Shown here piece after piece: positions 24,832-36,390 of a DNA stretch of 64,000 nt; positions within the stretch are counted from its first letter, which is position 1, and every line of letters begins with the position of its first letter. The notes below the pieces were generated by a model, which was not told where the DNA came from, searched no databases, and saw only the letters and a program-made list of their open reading frames with translations. The stretch comes from Ectothiorhodospiraceae bacterium BW-2 (GTDB lineage Bacteria > Pseudomonadota > Gammaproteobacteria > Thiohalomonadales > Thiohalomonadaceae): assembly GCA_008375315.1 (NCBI GenBank), contig CP032507.1, positions 2,283,001 to 2,347,000 on the forward strand, written 5' to 3'. The translations under genes were made by a program, and so were the position numbers.

Positions 24832-26337
24832 ATGAATAAAGAGATTTTGCTAGTCGTTGAGGCGATGTCAAATGAGAAGGCTGTGGATAAAGAGATTATC
24901 TTCAGCGCGATCGAGAGTGCACTGGCCTCGGCAACGAAAAAGCGGTACGGTAACGACATCGATGTACGGGTGGCGATTGAGCGCAGCAGTGGCGATTATG
25001 AGACCTTTCGTCGTTGGGAGGTGGTGGATGACAGCCAGACCCAGATCCTCGAAATCCCCCAGCGGCAGATCACCCTAAGTGCGGCCCGTGAGGATGCCCC
25101 GCAGATTGCGGTAGGTGACTATGTTGAGGAGCCTATCGAGTCGATAGAGTTTGGCCGCATCGCTGCCCAGACCGCGAAGCAGGTGATTGTGCAAAAGGTG
25201 CGGGAGGCGGAGCGTAGCCGAGTGGTCGATGCCTATAAGAGTCGTGTCGGTGAGCTAATTAGCGGGATTGTTAAACGGATGGAGCGCGGCGCGGTTATTT
25301 TGGATGTGGGCAATAGTGTCGAGGCGCTGGTTAGTCGCGATCACCTGATCCCGCGCGAGGCGGTTCGTAGTGGCGATAGGTTGCGCGGCTATCTCTACGC
25401 GGTTCGACCGGAGGCGCGGGGGCCGCAGCTCTTTGTCAGTCGCACGGTGTCGGAGTTTATTGTCGAGCTATTTAAAATTGAGGTTCCTGAAGTCGGTGAA
25501 GGGGTGATTGAGATTATGGCCGCCTCACGCGATCCCGGCCTACGGGCCAAAATTGCAGTCCGCACTAAAGATCAGCGCATCGACCCAGTCGGTGCCTGTG
25601 TCGGTATGCGTGGCTCTCGGGTGCAGTCGGTGACCAATGAGCTCAATGGTGAGCGGGTCGATATTGTGCTATGGGACGATAATCCCGCTCAGTTTGTCAT
25701 TAATGCCATGTCACCTGCTGATGTGCAGTCGATTATTGTCGATGAGGAGGCGCACGCAATGGATGTAGCGGTCGCTGACGATCAGCTCTCGCTCGCGATT
25801 GGTCGTAATGGACAAAATGTGCGCCTAGCGAGTGAACTCAGTGGCTGGGAGTTGAATGTGATGACCGAATCGCAAGCCGAAGAGAAGAATGAGTCTGAAT
25901 CGCAGGGGACGATTGCGATGTTCCAAGATACGCTCTGTGTCGATGAGGAGGTGGCGATTATCTTGGTGCAGGAGGGGTTCGCTTCGCTCGAAGAGGTGGC
26001 GTATGTCCCTATTGACGAGCTATTAGCTGTCGAAGAGTTCGAAGAGGAGATTGTGACTGAGTTGCGTTCCCGCGCTCGTGATGCACTCTTGACTCGGGAG
26101 ATCTCCCAAGAGGAGCACCGTAACGATACAGCGAATGACGATTTGGCAACGATGGAGGGGATGACCCCACAACTACTGCAGAGTCTAGTTGCAGAGGGGA
26201 TTACGACCATGGAGCTGTTAGCAGAGCAGGCTGTCGATGATTTAATCGACATTGAGGGTATCAGCTCCGAATTGGCCGGTAAGTTGATTATGAAAGCGAG
26301 GGAACCTTGGTTCTCTGAACAGCAAAATAGCGCCTAG
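24832..26337 (+). CDS. nusA: Transcription termination/antitermination factor NusA
   Basis: A 501-residue protein: N-terminal RNA-polymerase-binding domain 1-130 opening [19 protein letters not shown]1 domain 135-200, KH1 and KH2 domains about 205-345 ([26 protein letters not shown]), and two C-terminal acidic helix-hairpin repeats as in E. coli NusA. An upstream in-frame ATG at 24814 exists, but homology starts at 24832 with GAAAGAG close before. NusA controls pausing, termination and antitermination. Conserved gene order rimP-nusA-infB. Confidence 0.96.
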   Translation: MNKEILLVVEAMSNEKAVDKEIIFSAIESALASATKKRYGNDIDVRVAIERSSGDYETFRRWEVVDDSQTQILEIPQRQITLSAAREDAPQIAVGDYVEEPIESIEFGRIAAQTAKQVIVQKVREAERSRVVDAYKSRVGELISGIVKRMERGAVILDVGNSVEALVSRDHLIPREAVRSGDRLRGYLYAVRPEARGPQLFVSRTVSEFIVELFKIEVPEVGEGVIEIMAASRDPGLRAKIAVRTKDQRIDPVGACVGMRGSRVQSVTNELNGERVDIVLWDDNPAQFVINAMSPADVQSIIVDEEAHAMDVAVADDQLSLAIGRNGQNVRLASELSGWELNVMTESQAEEKNESESQGTIAMFQDTLCVDEEVAIILVQEGFASLEEVAYVPIDELLAVEEFEEEIVTELRSRARDALLTREISQEEHRNDTANDDLATMEGMTPQLLQSLVAEGITTMELLAEQAVDDLIDIEGISSELAGKLIMKAREPWFSEQQNSA

Positions 26338-26350
26338 TCGGGAGAGTTAA

Positions 26351-29074
26351 ATGTCAGAAGTCTCAGTTGAAAAATTTGCTCAGCTTATTGATGTCGACCT
26401 GTCTCTACTGCTTGAACAGTTGCTGGAGGCCGGTGTGTCGGTTAATGGTGCCTCAGATCGCCTTAACGATGAAGATAAGAGCCGCTTATTAACCTATCTG
26501 CGCCAGAAGAAGTCGCACGGTTTTGGCAGTGCGGGAGAGCCGCAGGAGGCCGAGAGTGAGCCTGTTGAGGACTCCCTGTCCGCGACCGAACCGAAGAAGA
26601 TCACCTTAAAGCGTCGTTCAATGAGTGAGCTGAAGCAGAAAGGGAGTGTTGGTCGTAGTAAATCGGTGCATGTCGAGGTGCGCAAGAAACGAACTTATGT
26701 GAAGCGCAGTCTGCTTGATACGCCGCAGAGTCGTCAGGAGGATGCCCAGATGGTCGAACGACTAGAGCAGCATTTAGAGGAGAGTCGTCAAGCGAAGGAG
26801 GAGGCCGTTCGTAGAGAGGCAGCCGAAAGAGAGCGGCGCGAAGAGGAGGCTAGACGCAAGGAGGCGGAGGCGCGTCAGCTCGAAGAGGCTCGTAAACAGG
26901 CCGAAGAGGAGCTGCGTGCTAAAGAGGAGGCGGCGCGGCTAGCTAAAGAGGAGGAGATGAGACGCCAACTCGCAGCGAGTGACTCGGCGCGGCAGGCAAA
27001 GGGGGAGCCTAAGGTCGCAGTGACCACCCCTAAAAAGGGGGCGAAGGCGGATCGTGCGGCGACAGCGACAGCGGTGGTGGCGGCGGCGGCGGTGACGGTG
27101 GAAGATGAGGATGAGTTAGAGCTGCCGGTTGTCGTCGCTAAAGATGACTACAAAGATGATAAAAAGCGACGCATCAAAAAGAGTCGTAGTGGCCGAGTCG
27201 ATGAGGCCAAAGAGCTCCATGTCGCTAGCGAAAAGAGTGGTCGGCGCAAAAAGAGAAAGAGCCTCTCCCCGGTCGTCTCCTCTGCCCCTAAACACGAATT
27301 TTCTAAGCCGACGGCCCCCGTGGTCTATGAGGTGTCGTTGCCTGAGACGATTAGCGTGGTCGATTTAGCGCAAAAGATGTCGATTAAAGCGGCTGAAGTG
27401 ATTAAGGTAATGATGAAGATGGGCTCGATGGTCACCATTAATCAGATTCTGGATCAAGAGACGGCGATTATTGTGGTCGAGGAGATGGGGCATAGAGCCG
27501 TTGTGATGAAGGAGAATGCCCTTGAAGAGGAGGTGATTCACCAAAGCGGCGATGAGGCGGATGCGGTGACTCGTGCACCGGTAGTGACGATTATGGGCCA
27601 TGTTGACCACGGTAAAACTTCGCTGTTAGATCATATTCGCGAGACTCGGGTCGCCGCTGGTGAAGCGGGGGGGATTACCCAACATATCGGTGCCTACCAT
27701 GTCGAAACCGGGCACGGCGTGATCACCTTTCTCGATACTCCCGGCCACGCGGCCTTTACCGCTATGCGGGCGAGGGGGGCAGAGGCGACCGATATCGTCA
27801 TTTTGGTGGTTGCAGCCGATGATGGGGTGATGCCGCAGACTCGGGAGGCGGTACAGCACTCAAGAGCCGCCGGGGTGCCGTTAATTATTGCGATAAACAA
27901 AATCGACAAACCCGAAGCCGATCCAGATAGGGTGAAAAATGAGCTGGCGCAGCTCAATGTTATCCCCGAGGCGTGGGGTGGCGATACGATGTTTGTCCAT
28001 GTCTCCGCTAAGAGTGGTGAGGGGATCGATGAGCTACTGGAGTCGATTCTGCTACAGGCCGAAGTGCTGGAGCTTAAAGCGATTGATCACGGCCAGGCGC
28101 GAGGGGTGGTGATCGAATCTCGTCTCGATAAGGGGCGGGGGACAGTTTCATCACTGTTAGTACAGAGCGGCTGTCTGCAAAAGGGCGATATTATTCTGGC
28201 CGGACATGAGTTTGGTCGCATTAGAGCGATGCTAGATGAGGCGGGGCGACCGGTGGAGAGAGCAGGGCCTTCGATTCCGGTTGAGGTTTTAGGGCTCTCT
28301 GGCACCCCCGATGCCGGCGAACAGTTTGTGACCGTTACCGATGAGAGAAAGGCGCGCGAGGTTGCCCTGTTTCGGCAGGGGAAATTCCGTGAGGTCAAAT
28401 TTGCCCGACAGCAGCAGGCGAAACTCGAACAGATGTTTAACCGCATGGAAGATGGCGATGTCAATACCGTGAATATCTTGCTAAAGGCCGATGTGCAAGG
28501 CTCTGTTGAGGCGATTAGTGACGCGCTGCTCAATCTCTCTACTGACGAGGTCAGAGTGAAAATTGTGGCCGGTGGGGTAGGGGGTATCAATGAATCGGAT
28601 GCCCATCTAGCGGTCGCCTCTAATGCGATTATCATCGGCTTTAATGTCCGTGCCGATAGCGGCGCAAAACGAGTTATTGACGAGCAGGAGATCGATCTCC
28701 ACTACTACAGCGTCATCTACGAGGTGATCGACGAGGTTCGTTTGGCGATGAGCGGCATGCTCGCCCCAGAGTTTAGGGAGGCTATTATCGGTCTAGCCGA
28801 AGTGCGTGATCTGTTCCGTTCGCCCAAATTTGGCGCCATTGCCGGCTGTATGGTGATAGATGGGATGGTAAAACGGCACAACCCGATTCGGGTACTGCGC
28901 GATAATATCGTCATCTATGAGGGGGAGCTAGAGTCGCTGCGCCGCTACAAAGAGGATGTGAATGAGGTTAAGGCGGGAGCTGAGTGCGGCATTGGGGTCA
29001 AAAACTACAACGATGTTAAGGTCGGCGATCAGATCGAGGTCTATGAGCGCATAGAGGTGAAACGGAGCCTGTGA
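26351..29074 (+). CDS. infB: Translation initiation factor IF-2
   Basis: A 907-residue GTPase that brings fMet-tRNA to the 30S subunit. IF2-N subdomain at 1-55, a long charged coiled coil (about 110-235, rich in [12 protein letters not shown]), an Ala/Val-rich run, a second IF2-N at about 325-385, G domain with GHVDHGKTS near 416, DTPGHAAF and NKIDKP, then the beta-barrel and C-terminal domains ending [19 protein letters not shown] precedes the ATG. It overlaps rbfA by 4 bp. Internal starts for shorter IF2 forms are possible but not identified. Confidence 0.96.
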   Translation: MSEVSVEKFAQLIDVDLSLLLEQLLEAGVSVNGASDRLNDEDKSRLLTYLRQKKSHGFGSAGEPQEAESEPVEDSLSATEPKKITLKRRSMSELKQKGSVGRSKSVHVEVRKKRTYVKRSLLDTPQSRQEDAQMVERLEQHLEESRQAKEEAVRREAAERERREEEARRKEAEARQLEEARKQAEEELRAKEEAARLAKEEEMRRQLAASDSARQAKGEPKVAVTTPKKGAKADRAATATAVVAAAAVTVEDEDELELPVVVAKDDYKDDKKRRIKKSRSGRVDEAKELHVASEKSGRRKKRKSLSPVVSSAPKHEFSKPTAPVVYEVSLPETISVVDLAQKMSIKAAEVIKVMMKMGSMVTINQILDQETAIIVVEEMGHRAVVMKENALEEEVIHQSGDEADAVTRAPVVTIMGHVDHGKTSLLDHIRETRVAAGEAGGITQHIGAYHVETGHGVITFLDTPGHAAFTAMRARGAEATDIVILVVAADDGVMPQTREAVQHSRAAGVPLIIAINKIDKPEADPDRVKNELAQLNVIPEAWGGDTMFVHVSAKSGEGIDELLESILLQAEVLELKAIDHGQARGVVIESRLDKGRGTVSSLLVQSGCLQKGDIILAGHEFGRIRAMLDEAGRPVERAGPSIPVEVLGLSGTPDAGEQFVTVTDERKAREVALFRQGKFREVKFARQQQAKLEQMFNRMEDGDVNTVNILLKADVQGSVEAISDALLNLSTDEVRVKIVAGGVGGINESDAHLAVASNAIIIGFNVRADSGAKRVIDEQEIDLHYYSVIYEVIDEVRLAMSGMLAPEFREAIIGLAEVRDLFRSPKFGAIAGCMVIDGMVKRHNPIRVLRDNIVIYEGELESLRRYKEDVNEVKAGAECGIGVKNYNDVKVGDQIEVYERIEVKRSL

Positions 29075-29451
29075 AAGAGTTCAGTCGAAACCGTCGTCTA
29101 GGTGAGCTGCTACAGCGAGAGCTCTCGGCGCTCATTAGCCACGATATGGAGAGCCCACCGGGGATGCTGTTAACCCTATCGGGAGTCGAGGTTGCTCCCG
29201 ACCTATCGGTAGCACGGGTCTTTGTGACTTTTATTCCCGATGAGCTATCGCAGCGGCAGGCGTGGCTGCTGCGGCTAAATCGTGCCGCGGGCCACTGGCG
29301 GGGTGAGTTAGGGCGGCTGTTACATCTAAAGCGGATTCCGAAGTTGCAGTTTGTCTATGATAGCTCTGTCGAACAGGGGGCGCGACTAAGCCAAGTGATC
29401 AATCAAGCACTAGCTAGTGATAAGCGGGAGAGGGACAAAGATGGGGCGTAG
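29071..29451 (+). CDS. rbfA: Ribosome-binding factor A
   Basis: A 126-residue KH-like protein needed for 16S rRNA 5' end processing and cold growth. [17 protein letters not shown] and [21 protein letters not shown] are typical. It starts with GTG inside the infB stop (GTGA overlap), and its own end overlaps truB by 11 bp, so the three genes are translationally coupled. Confidence 0.94.
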   Translation: MKEFSRNRRLGELLQRELSALISHDMESPPGMLLTLSGVEVAPDLSVARVFVTFIPDELSQRQAWLLRLNRAAGHWRGELGRLLHLKRIPKLQFVYDSSVEQGARLSQVINQALASDKRERDKDGA

Positions 29452-30349
29452 GCGACCTAAAGGGCGGCCAGTTAACGGTATTTTATTACTGAATAAGCCG
29501 ATTGGAGCTACCTCTAACCATGCGTTGCAGCAGGTAAAACGGCTCTATCAGGCGGCTAAAGCGGGGCACACCGGTAACCTTGATCCGCTCGCGAGTGGGA
29601 TGTTACCGATCTGCTTTGGCGAGGCGACTAAATATTCAGCCTTTTTACTCGATGCGACTAAGCGCTATGTCGGCACCTGTCAACTAGGGGTAACGACAAC
29701 GACCGCTGATGCCGAAGGGGAGGTGATCGAGAGCTGTGATGTCCCCCCATTGAGTTTGGCGCAGATAGAGTCGGTACTAGAGCAGTTTCGGGGCGAGATT
29801 GAGCAGCTACCCCCGATGTATTCGGCCTTAAAACATAAAGGGCAGCCCCTCTATAAGCTCGCACGGGAGGGCAAAGAGATTGAGCGGCAGCCACGACGAG
29901 TGACTATCTATGAGCTGACGCTCCAGCAGCAGCGGCAAGATGCGCTGTTGTTAGAGGTCTTCTGCTCTAAGGGAACCTATATTCGCACCTTGGTGGAGGA
30001 TATTGGCAAACAGCTCGGTTGCGGTGCCCACCTGTCACAGCTAGAACGAACTGCGGTAGGGCCATTTCAGGCCTCTGAGATGGTGACCATGGCGCAGTTA
30101 GAGTCGGTGCAGAGTCCGGCAGAGAGGGAGCAGTGGCTAGTCGGGTTGGATCGGGCGGTCGCCGATTTTACCCCACTTAGCGTAACGCCTACCGGCGAGT
30201 TCTACCTGCAGCAGGGGCAGCCGATTCAAATTGCCGCAGCGCCGGCAAGCGGATGGGTGCGGCTCTATAGCGGCGATGGGCGTTTTATTGGTGTGGGTGT
30301 CGTGCTCGACGATGGTCGTATCGGGCCGAAACGGATTATTCAGCACTAG
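29441..30349 (+). CDS. truB: tRNA pseudouridine(55) synthase TruB
   Basis: A 302-residue enzyme that makes pseudouridine 55 in the T loop of tRNAs. The catalytic region reads AGHTGNLDPLASGMLPICFGEATK with the active Asp in NLDPLA. PPMYSALKHKGQPLYKLAR and SKGTYIRTLVEDIG are further family motifs. ATG 29441 ([13 protein letters not shown]) is preferred over 29417 because homology starts here. It overlaps rbfA by 11 bp. Confidence 0.95.
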   Translation: MGRRRPKGRPVNGILLLNKPIGATSNHALQQVKRLYQAAKAGHTGNLDPLASGMLPICFGEATKYSAFLLDATKRYVGTCQLGVTTTTADAEGEVIESCDVPPLSLAQIESVLEQFRGEIEQLPPMYSALKHKGQPLYKLAREGKEIERQPRRVTIYELTLQQQRQDALLLEVFCSKGTYIRTLVEDIGKQLGCGAHLSQLERTAVGPFQASEMVTMAQLESVQSPAEREQWLVGLDRAVADFTPLSVTPTGEFYLQQGQPIQIAAAPASGWVRLYSGDGRFIGVGVVLDDGRIGPKRIIQH

Positions 30350-30478
30350 CTATAGCGATAGAGTCGATCGGTTATCAACGGTTTTTGTCTCACAGTCACA
30401 ATTGATCTGGAAACAGGCGGCTGTGAGGGGGTAAAATAGCGGTTTTCCGCGTTGTGTATGACTAGGAGTCAAAAAAAT

Positions 30479-30748
30479 ATGTCACTAACTTGCGAACAGA
30501 AGTCCGAAATTGTCAAACAGTATGGCAAAAATGAGAGCGATACCGGCTCGGCAGAGGTGCAGATTGCGCTGCTGTCGGCCAATATCGATGGGCTTTCGGG
30601 CCATTTTAAGGCCAATATTCACGATCACCACAGCCGCCGTGGTCTGCTGCGGATGGTTAGTCAGCGTCGTAAGCTGCTAGACTATCTTAAAAGTAAAGAT
30701 GTTGAGCGCTATCGCTCGATTATCTCCCGTCTCGGTCTGCGTAAATAG
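30479..30748 (+). CDS. rpsO: 30S ribosomal protein S15
   Basis: An 89-residue S15, the same length as in E. coli. Motifs [16 protein letters not shown] and [21 protein letters not shown] contact 16S rRNA. ATG 30479 has AGGAG at 30464-30468; an in-frame upstream ATG is not homologous. The 130-bp gap after truB may contain its own promoter (TAAAAT at 30432-30437, no good -35). No terminator before pnp. Confidence 0.96.
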   Translation: MSLTCEQKSEIVKQYGKNESDTGSAEVQIALLSANIDGLSGHFKANIHDHHSRRGLLRMVSQRRKLLDYLKSKDVERYRSIISRLGLRK

Positions 30749-30806
30749 AACACGCAACAATAACTCGTCTATTGCCACCTAAATAATCAGTCAGGATTCA
30801 ATCATC

Positions 30807-32897
30807 GTGTCAGCTACCATCAAAGAGTTCCAATACGGAGCACATACCGTTCGTCTTGAAACGGGAGAGATCGCCAAACAGGCGAGCGGAGCCGTTATGT
30901 GCAGTATGGGGGATACTGTGGTCATGGTTACCGCCGTGGCTCTGCAAGAGGCGGTCGAGGGCCGTGACTTCTTTCCTCTAACGGTTAACTATCAGGAGCG
31001 TAACTATGCTGCTGGCAAGATTCCGGGCGGATTTTTCCGGCGTGAGGGGCGGCCGAGTGAGAAAGAGACCCTCACCTCGCGCTTGATCGATAGACCTTTG
31101 CGGCCACTATTCCCCGATGGCTTTACCAATGAGGTGCAGGTGATTGCCACCGTGATGTCACTTGACCCCGATATTGATGCCGAAATTCCGGCGATGATCG
31201 GTGCCTCAGCCGCGCTAACCCTATCGGGAGTCCCCTTTCATGGCCCTCTCGGTGCAGCTCGCGTCGGTTATCGTGACGGTGCCTATCTGCTCAACCCATC
31301 GATGAGTGAGCTGACCGAGTCTCAGCTCGATTTAATCGTGGCTGGCACCGAAAGTGCGGTGCTGATGGTGGAGTCGGAGGCGCAGCTACTGAGCGAAGAG
31401 GTGATGCTCGGTGCGGTCGTCTATGGCCATGAGCAGATGCAGACGGTGATTGAGGCGATCAAAGCGTTAAAGGCGGAGGCCGGTAAACCCGATTGGGAGT
31501 GGCAGCCGCCGCAGGCAAATAGTGCGCTTGCGGACGCTGTCGCCGCGCTAGCGAGCGATGGGGTGAGCGAAGCGTACCAAATTAGCGACAAAATGGCCCG
31601 TTATGCCAAATTGAGCCAAATTCGCAGCGATGTTATTGCCAAACTCAGTGATGAGTCGGCTGAGGTGTATTGGGAAGCGGCTGAGATCGGCAGCGCTATC
31701 GGCAAACTGGAGAAGAGGATTGTGCGCAGCCAGATTATTGCCGGCCATCCCCGCATTGATGGTCGCGATACGGCAACGGTGCGTCCCATTACCATTCGTA
31801 CCGGTCTCCTACCACGAACCCACGGTTCAGCTCTCTTTACCCGGGGTGAGACCCAAGCGCTGGTAGTGACGACACTCGGTACGGCAAGGGATGCACAAAT
31901 TATTGATGCGATTGAGGGCGAGCACAAAGACCACTTTCTGCTCCACTACAACTTCCCCCCCTTCTGTGTAGGGGAGACCGGTATGGTAGGGAGCCCTAAG
32001 CGGCGTGAGATTGGCCACGGTCGCTTAGCTAAGCGCGGTGTGGCGGCGGTGATGCCCGATCCAGAGCTGTTCCCCTACACCGTGCGGGTGGTGTCGGAGA
32101 TTACCGAATCGAACGGCTCTAGCTCCATGGCTAGCGTCTGCGGTAGTTCGCTATCGATGATGGATGCAGGCGTACCGCTAAAGGCTGCGGTGGCCGGCGT
32201 TGCTATGGGCTTAATCAAAGAGAGTGACCGCTTTGCGGTGCTCACTGATATTATGGGCGATGAGGATCACCTCGGCGATATGGATTTTAAGGTCGCAGGC
32301 TCTGCCGAAGGGATCACGGCGCTACAGATGGATATTAAGATAGAGGGGATCACCCGCGATATTATGGCGCAGGCGCTAGAGCAGGCGCACGCAGGACGGC
32401 TCCATATTCTCGGTGAGATGAATCGGGTTCTCGCCGCGCCGAGAGAGGAGATGTCCGACTACGCACCGCGCTATATCACCTTCCGCATTAACCCCGATAA
32501 GATTCGTGATGTCATCGGCAAAGGGGGCGCGACCATTCGTGCTCTGACCGAAGAGACCGGAGTGAGTATCGATATCGACGATGAGGGCAATGTTAAGATC
32601 GCCTCGGTCGATAACATTGCCGGTCAGGAGGCGAAGCGGCGGATTGAACTGCTAACGGCCGATGTCGAAGTCGGCATGACCTATGAGGGCAAAGTGGTGA
32701 AGTTGATGGATTTTGGTGCCTTTGTCACGGTGTTACCGGGCAAGGATGGCCTAGTCCATATCTCCCAAATCTCTGAAGAGCGGGTCGAGAAGGTGAGTGA
32801 TAAGCTCTCAGAAGGGGATGTTATTCGAGTTAAAGTACTCGAAATCGATAAGCAGGGGCGTATTCGCCTGAGTATGAAGGCGGCTGATAGCGACTAG
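30807..32897 (+). CDS. pnp: Polyribonucleotide nucleotidyltransferase (PNPase)
   Basis: A 696-residue phosphorolytic 3'-5' exoribonuclease and degradosome component. First RNase-PH domain (15-145), alpha linker, second RNase-PH domain (310-540) with [17 protein letters not shown] and the catalytic [11 protein letters not shown] stretch, KH domain (about 553-615, [18 protein letters not shown]) and S1 domain (620-690). GTG start. Order rpsO-pnp is conserved; ispH follows by 2 bp. Confidence 0.96.
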   Translation: MSATIKEFQYGAHTVRLETGEIAKQASGAVMCSMGDTVVMVTAVALQEAVEGRDFFPLTVNYQERNYAAGKIPGGFFRREGRPSEKETLTSRLIDRPLRPLFPDGFTNEVQVIATVMSLDPDIDAEIPAMIGASAALTLSGVPFHGPLGAARVGYRDGAYLLNPSMSELTESQLDLIVAGTESAVLMVESEAQLLSEEVMLGAVVYGHEQMQTVIEAIKALKAEAGKPDWEWQPPQANSALADAVAALASDGVSEAYQISDKMARYAKLSQIRSDVIAKLSDESAEVYWEAAEIGSAIGKLEKRIVRSQIIAGHPRIDGRDTATVRPITIRTGLLPRTHGSALFTRGETQALVVTTLGTARDAQIIDAIEGEHKDHFLLHYNFPPFCVGETGMVGSPKRREIGHGRLAKRGVAAVMPDPELFPYTVRVVSEITESNGSSSMASVCGSSLSMMDAGVPLKAAVAGVAMGLIKESDRFAVLTDIMGDEDHLGDMDFKVAGSAEGITALQMDIKIEGITRDIMAQALEQAHAGRLHILGEMNRVLAAPREEMSDYAPRYITFRINPDKIRDVIGKGGATIRALTEETGVSIDIDDEGNVKIASVDNIAGQEAKRRIELLTADVEVGMTYEGKVVKLMDFGAFVTVLPGKDGLVHISQISEERVEKVSDKLSEGDVIRVKVLEIDKQGRIRLSMKAADSD

Positions 32898-32899
32898 AG

Positions 32900-33838
32900 G
32901 TGGCTGCCGAATTGCAACTAGCCAATCCACGCGGCTTCTGTGCCGGTGTGGATCGGGCTATTGCCATCGTTAACCGCGCGCTAGAGCTCTTCGGTACTCC
33001 GGTCTATGTTCGCCATGAGGTAGTTCATAACCGTTTTGTGGTGCAGCAGCTACAACAGAGGGGCGCTGTCTTTGTCGATACGCTAGCGCAGGTTCCGAGG
33101 CAGAGTACCGTCATTTTCAGTGCCCATGGTGTCTCCCAACGGGTGGTCGATGAGGCGCGGCAGCGGCAGCTACAAGTCTTTGACGCCACCTGTCCCTTAG
33201 TGACAAAAGTCCACCTTGAGGTCGCTCGTCACGATAGAGATGGGGATAATGTGGTGATGATTGGCCACGCCGGTCACCCTGAAGTGGAGGGCACCTTAGG
33301 GCGCTATCACGGTAGCGCCGGTGGGGAGATTGTGCTGGTCGAATCGGTTGCCGATGTGGCTAAACTGGCGTTTAAACAGCCAAGGCCGCTCTACTATGTC
33401 ACCCAAACCACGCTATCGATGGAGGATACCCGTGACATTGTTGAGGCTCTAAAACGCCATTTTGCCGATATCAGGGGGCAAAATCGGGAGGATATCTGCT
33501 ACGCTACCCAAAATCGTCAGGAGGCGGTTAAGGCGCTGGCGCAGCAGTGTGATCTGCTATTAGTGGTCGGTTCGGCCAACAGCTCTAACTCCAACCGCCT
33601 GCGTGAAGTGGCGGCTCGATCGGGGTGCGAGAGCTATTTAATCGATAGCGCGGCAGATATTCAGCTGCACTGGTTACAAGGACGGGAGCGGATCGGTCTC
33701 ACCGCCGGAGCCTCGGCACCTGAGGTGCTGGTCGAAGAGGTGATTGCCTATCTACAGCAGCAGGGGGTTGACTACCAGCCGCTACCGCAGCGCTCTAACG
33801 AAGAGATTATCTTCCCCCTACCGAAAATGTTGCGCTAA
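32900..33838 (+). CDS. ispH: 4-hydroxy-3-methylbut-2-enyl diphosphate reductase IspH
   Basis: A 312-residue iron-sulfur enzyme for the last step of the MEP isoprenoid pathway. The three cluster Cys lie in [20 protein letters not shown] and ICYATQNRQ. His residues in RHEVVHN and [11 protein letters not shown] and the SSNSNRL pocket are present. Either GTG 32900 or the in-frame TTG 32912 may be the start. The latter gives [10 protein letters not shown] as in relatives and has AGGTGG at SD distance. It starts 2 bp after pnp, so it may be transcribed with it. Confidence 0.94.
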   Translation: MAAELQLANPRGFCAGVDRAIAIVNRALELFGTPVYVRHEVVHNRFVVQQLQQRGAVFVDTLAQVPRQSTVIFSAHGVSQRVVDEARQRQLQVFDATCPLVTKVHLEVARHDRDGDNVVMIGHAGHPEVEGTLGRYHGSAGGEIVLVESVADVAKLAFKQPRPLYYVTQTTLSMEDTRDIVEALKRHFADIRGQNREDICYATQNRQEAVKALAQQCDLLLVVGSANSSNSNRLREVAARSGCESYLIDSAADIQLHWLQGRERIGLTAGASAPEVLVEEVIAYLQQQGVDYQPLPQRSNEEIIFPLPKMLR

Positions 33839-33952
33839 AGGTTATGCTAGTGGGGTCTGTTTTTGTGATGGGGGTTGCGTTGAGGGTCGTTTTTTGAGCT
33901 ATACTAACGCTACTGATGATTCAACTTAAATTCAATGAAAGGACATATTACC

Positions 33953-34423
33953 ATGCAATATACCACTTTAGGTCGGCAGCTATTGCTCGCCACGCTAGTT
34001 AGCGTCGTCGCCGTCGGTTGCTCCTCTACCCAAGAGATTGAAGAGAAGCCGATTGTGGTTGTCAACACGCCGGAACCTATGCCTGCACCAGAGCCGGAGC
34101 CGGTAGTTGAGGTTCAGACAGCACCGGTCGTTGAGTCCACCGTCGTGCCGAATGGGAGCTACGAGGTCGCCCGCGGGGATAGTTTGTGGCGTATCTCTGC
34201 TAAAAGCGCTATCTATGGTAACCCCTATCATTGGCCGATGATCTATAAAACTAACCGTCACCAGATTAAAGATGCCGATTTAATCTATCCAGGCCAGGTG
34301 CTGGAGATAGAGCGCAATGCCACCACCTCGCAGATGGAGGCCGCTGTTGCCCACGCCCGTCATCGCGGCGCTTGGTCATTAGGCGAGATCGAGGAGAGCG
34401 ACCGTCGCTATCTGGTCGAGTAG
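33953..34423 (+). CDS. LysM-domain lipoprotein
   Basis: A 156-residue secreted lipoprotein. Signal peptide about 1-22 with lipobox VAVGC (Cys22), a Pro/Glu-rich spacer (TPEPMPAPEPEPVVEV), then one LysM domain (about 65-120: YEVARGDSLWRISAKS to LIYPGQVLEIERN), expected to bind peptidoglycan. The ATG 33953 follows AAAGGA; an earlier in-frame ATG (33935) would spoil the signal peptide. A TATACT box at 33900-33905 lies upstream. Probable cell-wall-anchored outer-membrane lipoprotein of unknown role. Confidence 0.85.
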   Translation: MQYTTLGRQLLLATLVSVVAVGCSSTQEIEEKPIVVVNTPEPMPAPEPEPVVEVQTAPVVESTVVPNGSYEVARGDSLWRISAKSAIYGNPYHWPMIYKTNRHQIKDADLIYPGQVLEIERNATTSQMEAAVAHARHRGAWSLGEIEESDRRYLVE

Positions 34424-34450
34424 CTTAGCTGCGTGTTAGGAGGAGGGGCG

Positions 34451-35017
34451 ATGTTTTTGATGATTAAATGTGGCTCACCGTGTCGTGTCGGTCTGTGGCA
34501 CAGCATCGCAGCGCTGCTGCTGCTGGCTGTTTCGGCTGTTTCACCGTTACAGGCAGAGATTCGAGACGCTCAAAGCCACTTTTTTCAGGAGACCTTCTAC
34601 GATTTTACCGAAGAGCTAGCGTTAGCTCAGGAGGAGGGGAAAAAGGGGGTGCTGCTCTTTTTTGAGATGGATGAGTGCCCCTTCTGCCACTACATGAAGG
34701 AGACTATTCTCAATCGTAGTGAGGTTCAGGACTATTTTCGAGAGCACTTTCGTATCTTTAGTGTCGATATCGAAGGGGATGTCGAGATAACCGACTTTAG
34801 TGGCGCTATCATGAAGCAGAAGGAGTTTGCGACCAAAGCGCATCGCGTTAGGGCAACCCCAGTGACCGCCTTTTTTGACCTAGAGGGTCAGTTGGTGCAC
34901 CGCTTTACCGGCAAAACCTCCGGCGTAGAGGAGTTTCTGTTAATGGGGCGCTTTGTGGCCGAACAGCACTATAAAAACGAGCGGTTTGTGCAGTTCAAAC
35001 GGCGTCATCGCCAGTAA
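34451..35017 (+). CDS. Periplasmic thioredoxin-like protein (CPFC motif)
   Basis: A 188-residue exported thioredoxin-fold protein. Signal peptide SIAALLLLAVSAVSPLQA, then GVLLFFEMDECPFCHYMKE with the redox CxxC, VDIEGD and the cis-Pro region RATPVTAFFD. It resembles SoxW/DsbE-like thioredoxins of sulfur bacteria and YyaL/DUF255-type small oxidoreductases; which of these is not decided. ATG 34451 has a perfect AGGAGG upstream. The Pro-Phe pair between the Cys residues is unlike standard Trx (CGPC). Confidence 0.8.
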   Translation: MFLMIKCGSPCRVGLWHSIAALLLLAVSAVSPLQAEIRDAQSHFFQETFYDFTEELALAQEEGKKGVLLFFEMDECPFCHYMKETILNRSEVQDYFREHFRIFSVDIEGDVEITDFSGAIMKQKEFATKAHRVRATPVTAFFDLEGQLVHRFTGKTSGVEEFLLMGRFVAEQHYKNERFVQFKRRHRQ

Positions 35018-35042
35018 CAGTGGCCTTGTTCATCACACCGTT

Positions 35043-36371
35043 ATGGTGAGCGCGATGGTGAGTAAAGGAGCCGCTATCCTCGTACTACTACTCTCACTGC
35101 CTTGGGCGCACGCTGAGGAGGCGGTGCCACTGCCAGAACCGTTGACGCTTGAGAGTGCGCTCGACTATGCGACAACCCTGCGTGGCGCGGTCGCTTGGCA
35201 GCAGCAGAGTGAGGTGGCGCGATTAGAGCAGCGGCGAGCCGAACTGGAGCAGCGCCAGGCGCCACAGCTCGATCTTGAGGGGCGGCTGCGCTGGCGTGGC
35301 GTGACCGATGAGGGGCTCGATCCCCGTTTTGATGATCACCGACTCGCCCTGCTCTATCGCCAGCAACTCACCGACTTTGGCCGTACCGATCTCTCTTGGC
35401 AGGCGCTCGATTTGAGCGAACAGGAGGTGCAGCTCCAAGAGCGGCAGCGCACCTATCAGCAGCGGCTAGAGGTGATGCAGCGCTTTTTTGCGGTACTGCT
35501 AGCCGATCTGCACAATAACTATCTGGATGAGCGCCTCTCAATCGCCTTTATCCGCTTTGATCGCCAGCGTGAGCGTCAACTTTTAGGTCAAAGTTCTGAG
35601 TTAGAGGGGTTGCGTTTAGAGTCTGCCTACCAACAGATTTTACTCGAAAAGCGCCAAGCCCAAAACGATCAGCGCTATCAACGCTCCTTGCTCGCCACTG
35701 TACTAGGGCATACCGGTCAACTCCCATCTGAGCTGCTAATGCCCTCCCTGACCTATCCGCCTGAACAGCCCCTACCGCCATTCGATAAGGTAAATCAGCT
35801 ATTGCAGCAGCACAATCTGCAGCTAGCGGTGGTGGAGCAGCAGTTAGCTGTGTTACAGCGCCAGCAGTTAGCGCTAGATCGGGGCTTTGGGGCGACGCTA
35901 CACGGTGAGGCCGAGGTAGCTGATGGCCCGGCAGAGGCCGAAGATGGTGCTAACCGCTGGCGCATCGGTCTGAAGCTGACGCTGCCGTTAAGTGACCGAG
36001 GTCAACGCAACGCGGAGCTAGCGGTGGTGGCAGCACAACGAGCAGAGCGACAGAGTGAACAGCAGCAGCTACGAGACAGGCTCTACAATCGGGCGCTGGA
36101 GCTCTGGTTGCAACTCTCCGAACTTAGCCAGCAGCTTCAGGCCAGTCGCGTCCATACCCTCTACCGAGAGTACTATCTCGACAATAGTCGCGCGAACTAT
36201 GAGATGGAGTTTCAGGCCGATTTAGGCGATGCGATGATTGAGATGTCGGTGGCGCAAAAGCGCTATCTACAGACACAGATGGCGTTAATGTTGGCACACG
36301 AGGAGCTCGATGCGCTGCTAAATGGCCACTGGCGACCCCTGTTAGCCGGTAGTGCGAATGGTAATCATTGA
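35043..36371 (+). CDS. TolC-family outer membrane efflux protein
   Basis: About 442 residues with a signal peptide (AAILVLLLSLPWAHA) and two long alpha-helical repeats rich in Gln/Arg/Leu (residues 40-240 and 265-435), the TolC/OEP pattern. PLTLESALDYATTLRG is the usual opening. A second start at ATG 35055 with GGTGAG before it is equally good. It overlaps nothing upstream and is followed by a membrane-fusion-type adaptor. No inner-membrane pump gene is present in the neighbourhood. Confidence 0.8.
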   Translation: MVSAMVSKGAAILVLLLSLPWAHAEEAVPLPEPLTLESALDYATTLRGAVAWQQQSEVARLEQRRAELEQRQAPQLDLEGRLRWRGVTDEGLDPRFDDHRLALLYRQQLTDFGRTDLSWQALDLSEQEVQLQERQRTYQQRLEVMQRFFAVLLADLHNNYLDERLSIAFIRFDRQRERQLLGQSSELEGLRLESAYQQILLEKRQAQNDQRYQRSLLATVLGHTGQLPSELLMPSLTYPPEQPLPPFDKVNQLLQQHNLQLAVVEQQLAVLQRQQLALDRGFGATLHGEAEVADGPAEAEDGANRWRIGLKLTLPLSDRGQRNAELAVVAAQRAERQSEQQQLRDRLYNRALELWLQLSELSQQLQASRVHTLYREYYLDNSRANYEMEFQADLGDAMIEMSVAQKRYLQTQMALMLAHEELDALLNGHWRPLLAGSANGNH

Positions 36372-36390
36372 GAATAACGGGAAATTTGCT

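Noticed and set aside
27060-27110. Repeat of GCG/GTG triplets in infB
   Set aside because: It encodes the Ala/Val-rich linker between the IF2-N domains and is ordinary low-complexity coding sequence.
28087-28635. 182-codon antisense frame in infB
   Set aside because: Ser/Pro/Arg-rich shadow of a strongly conserved gene; no ribosome site or motif.
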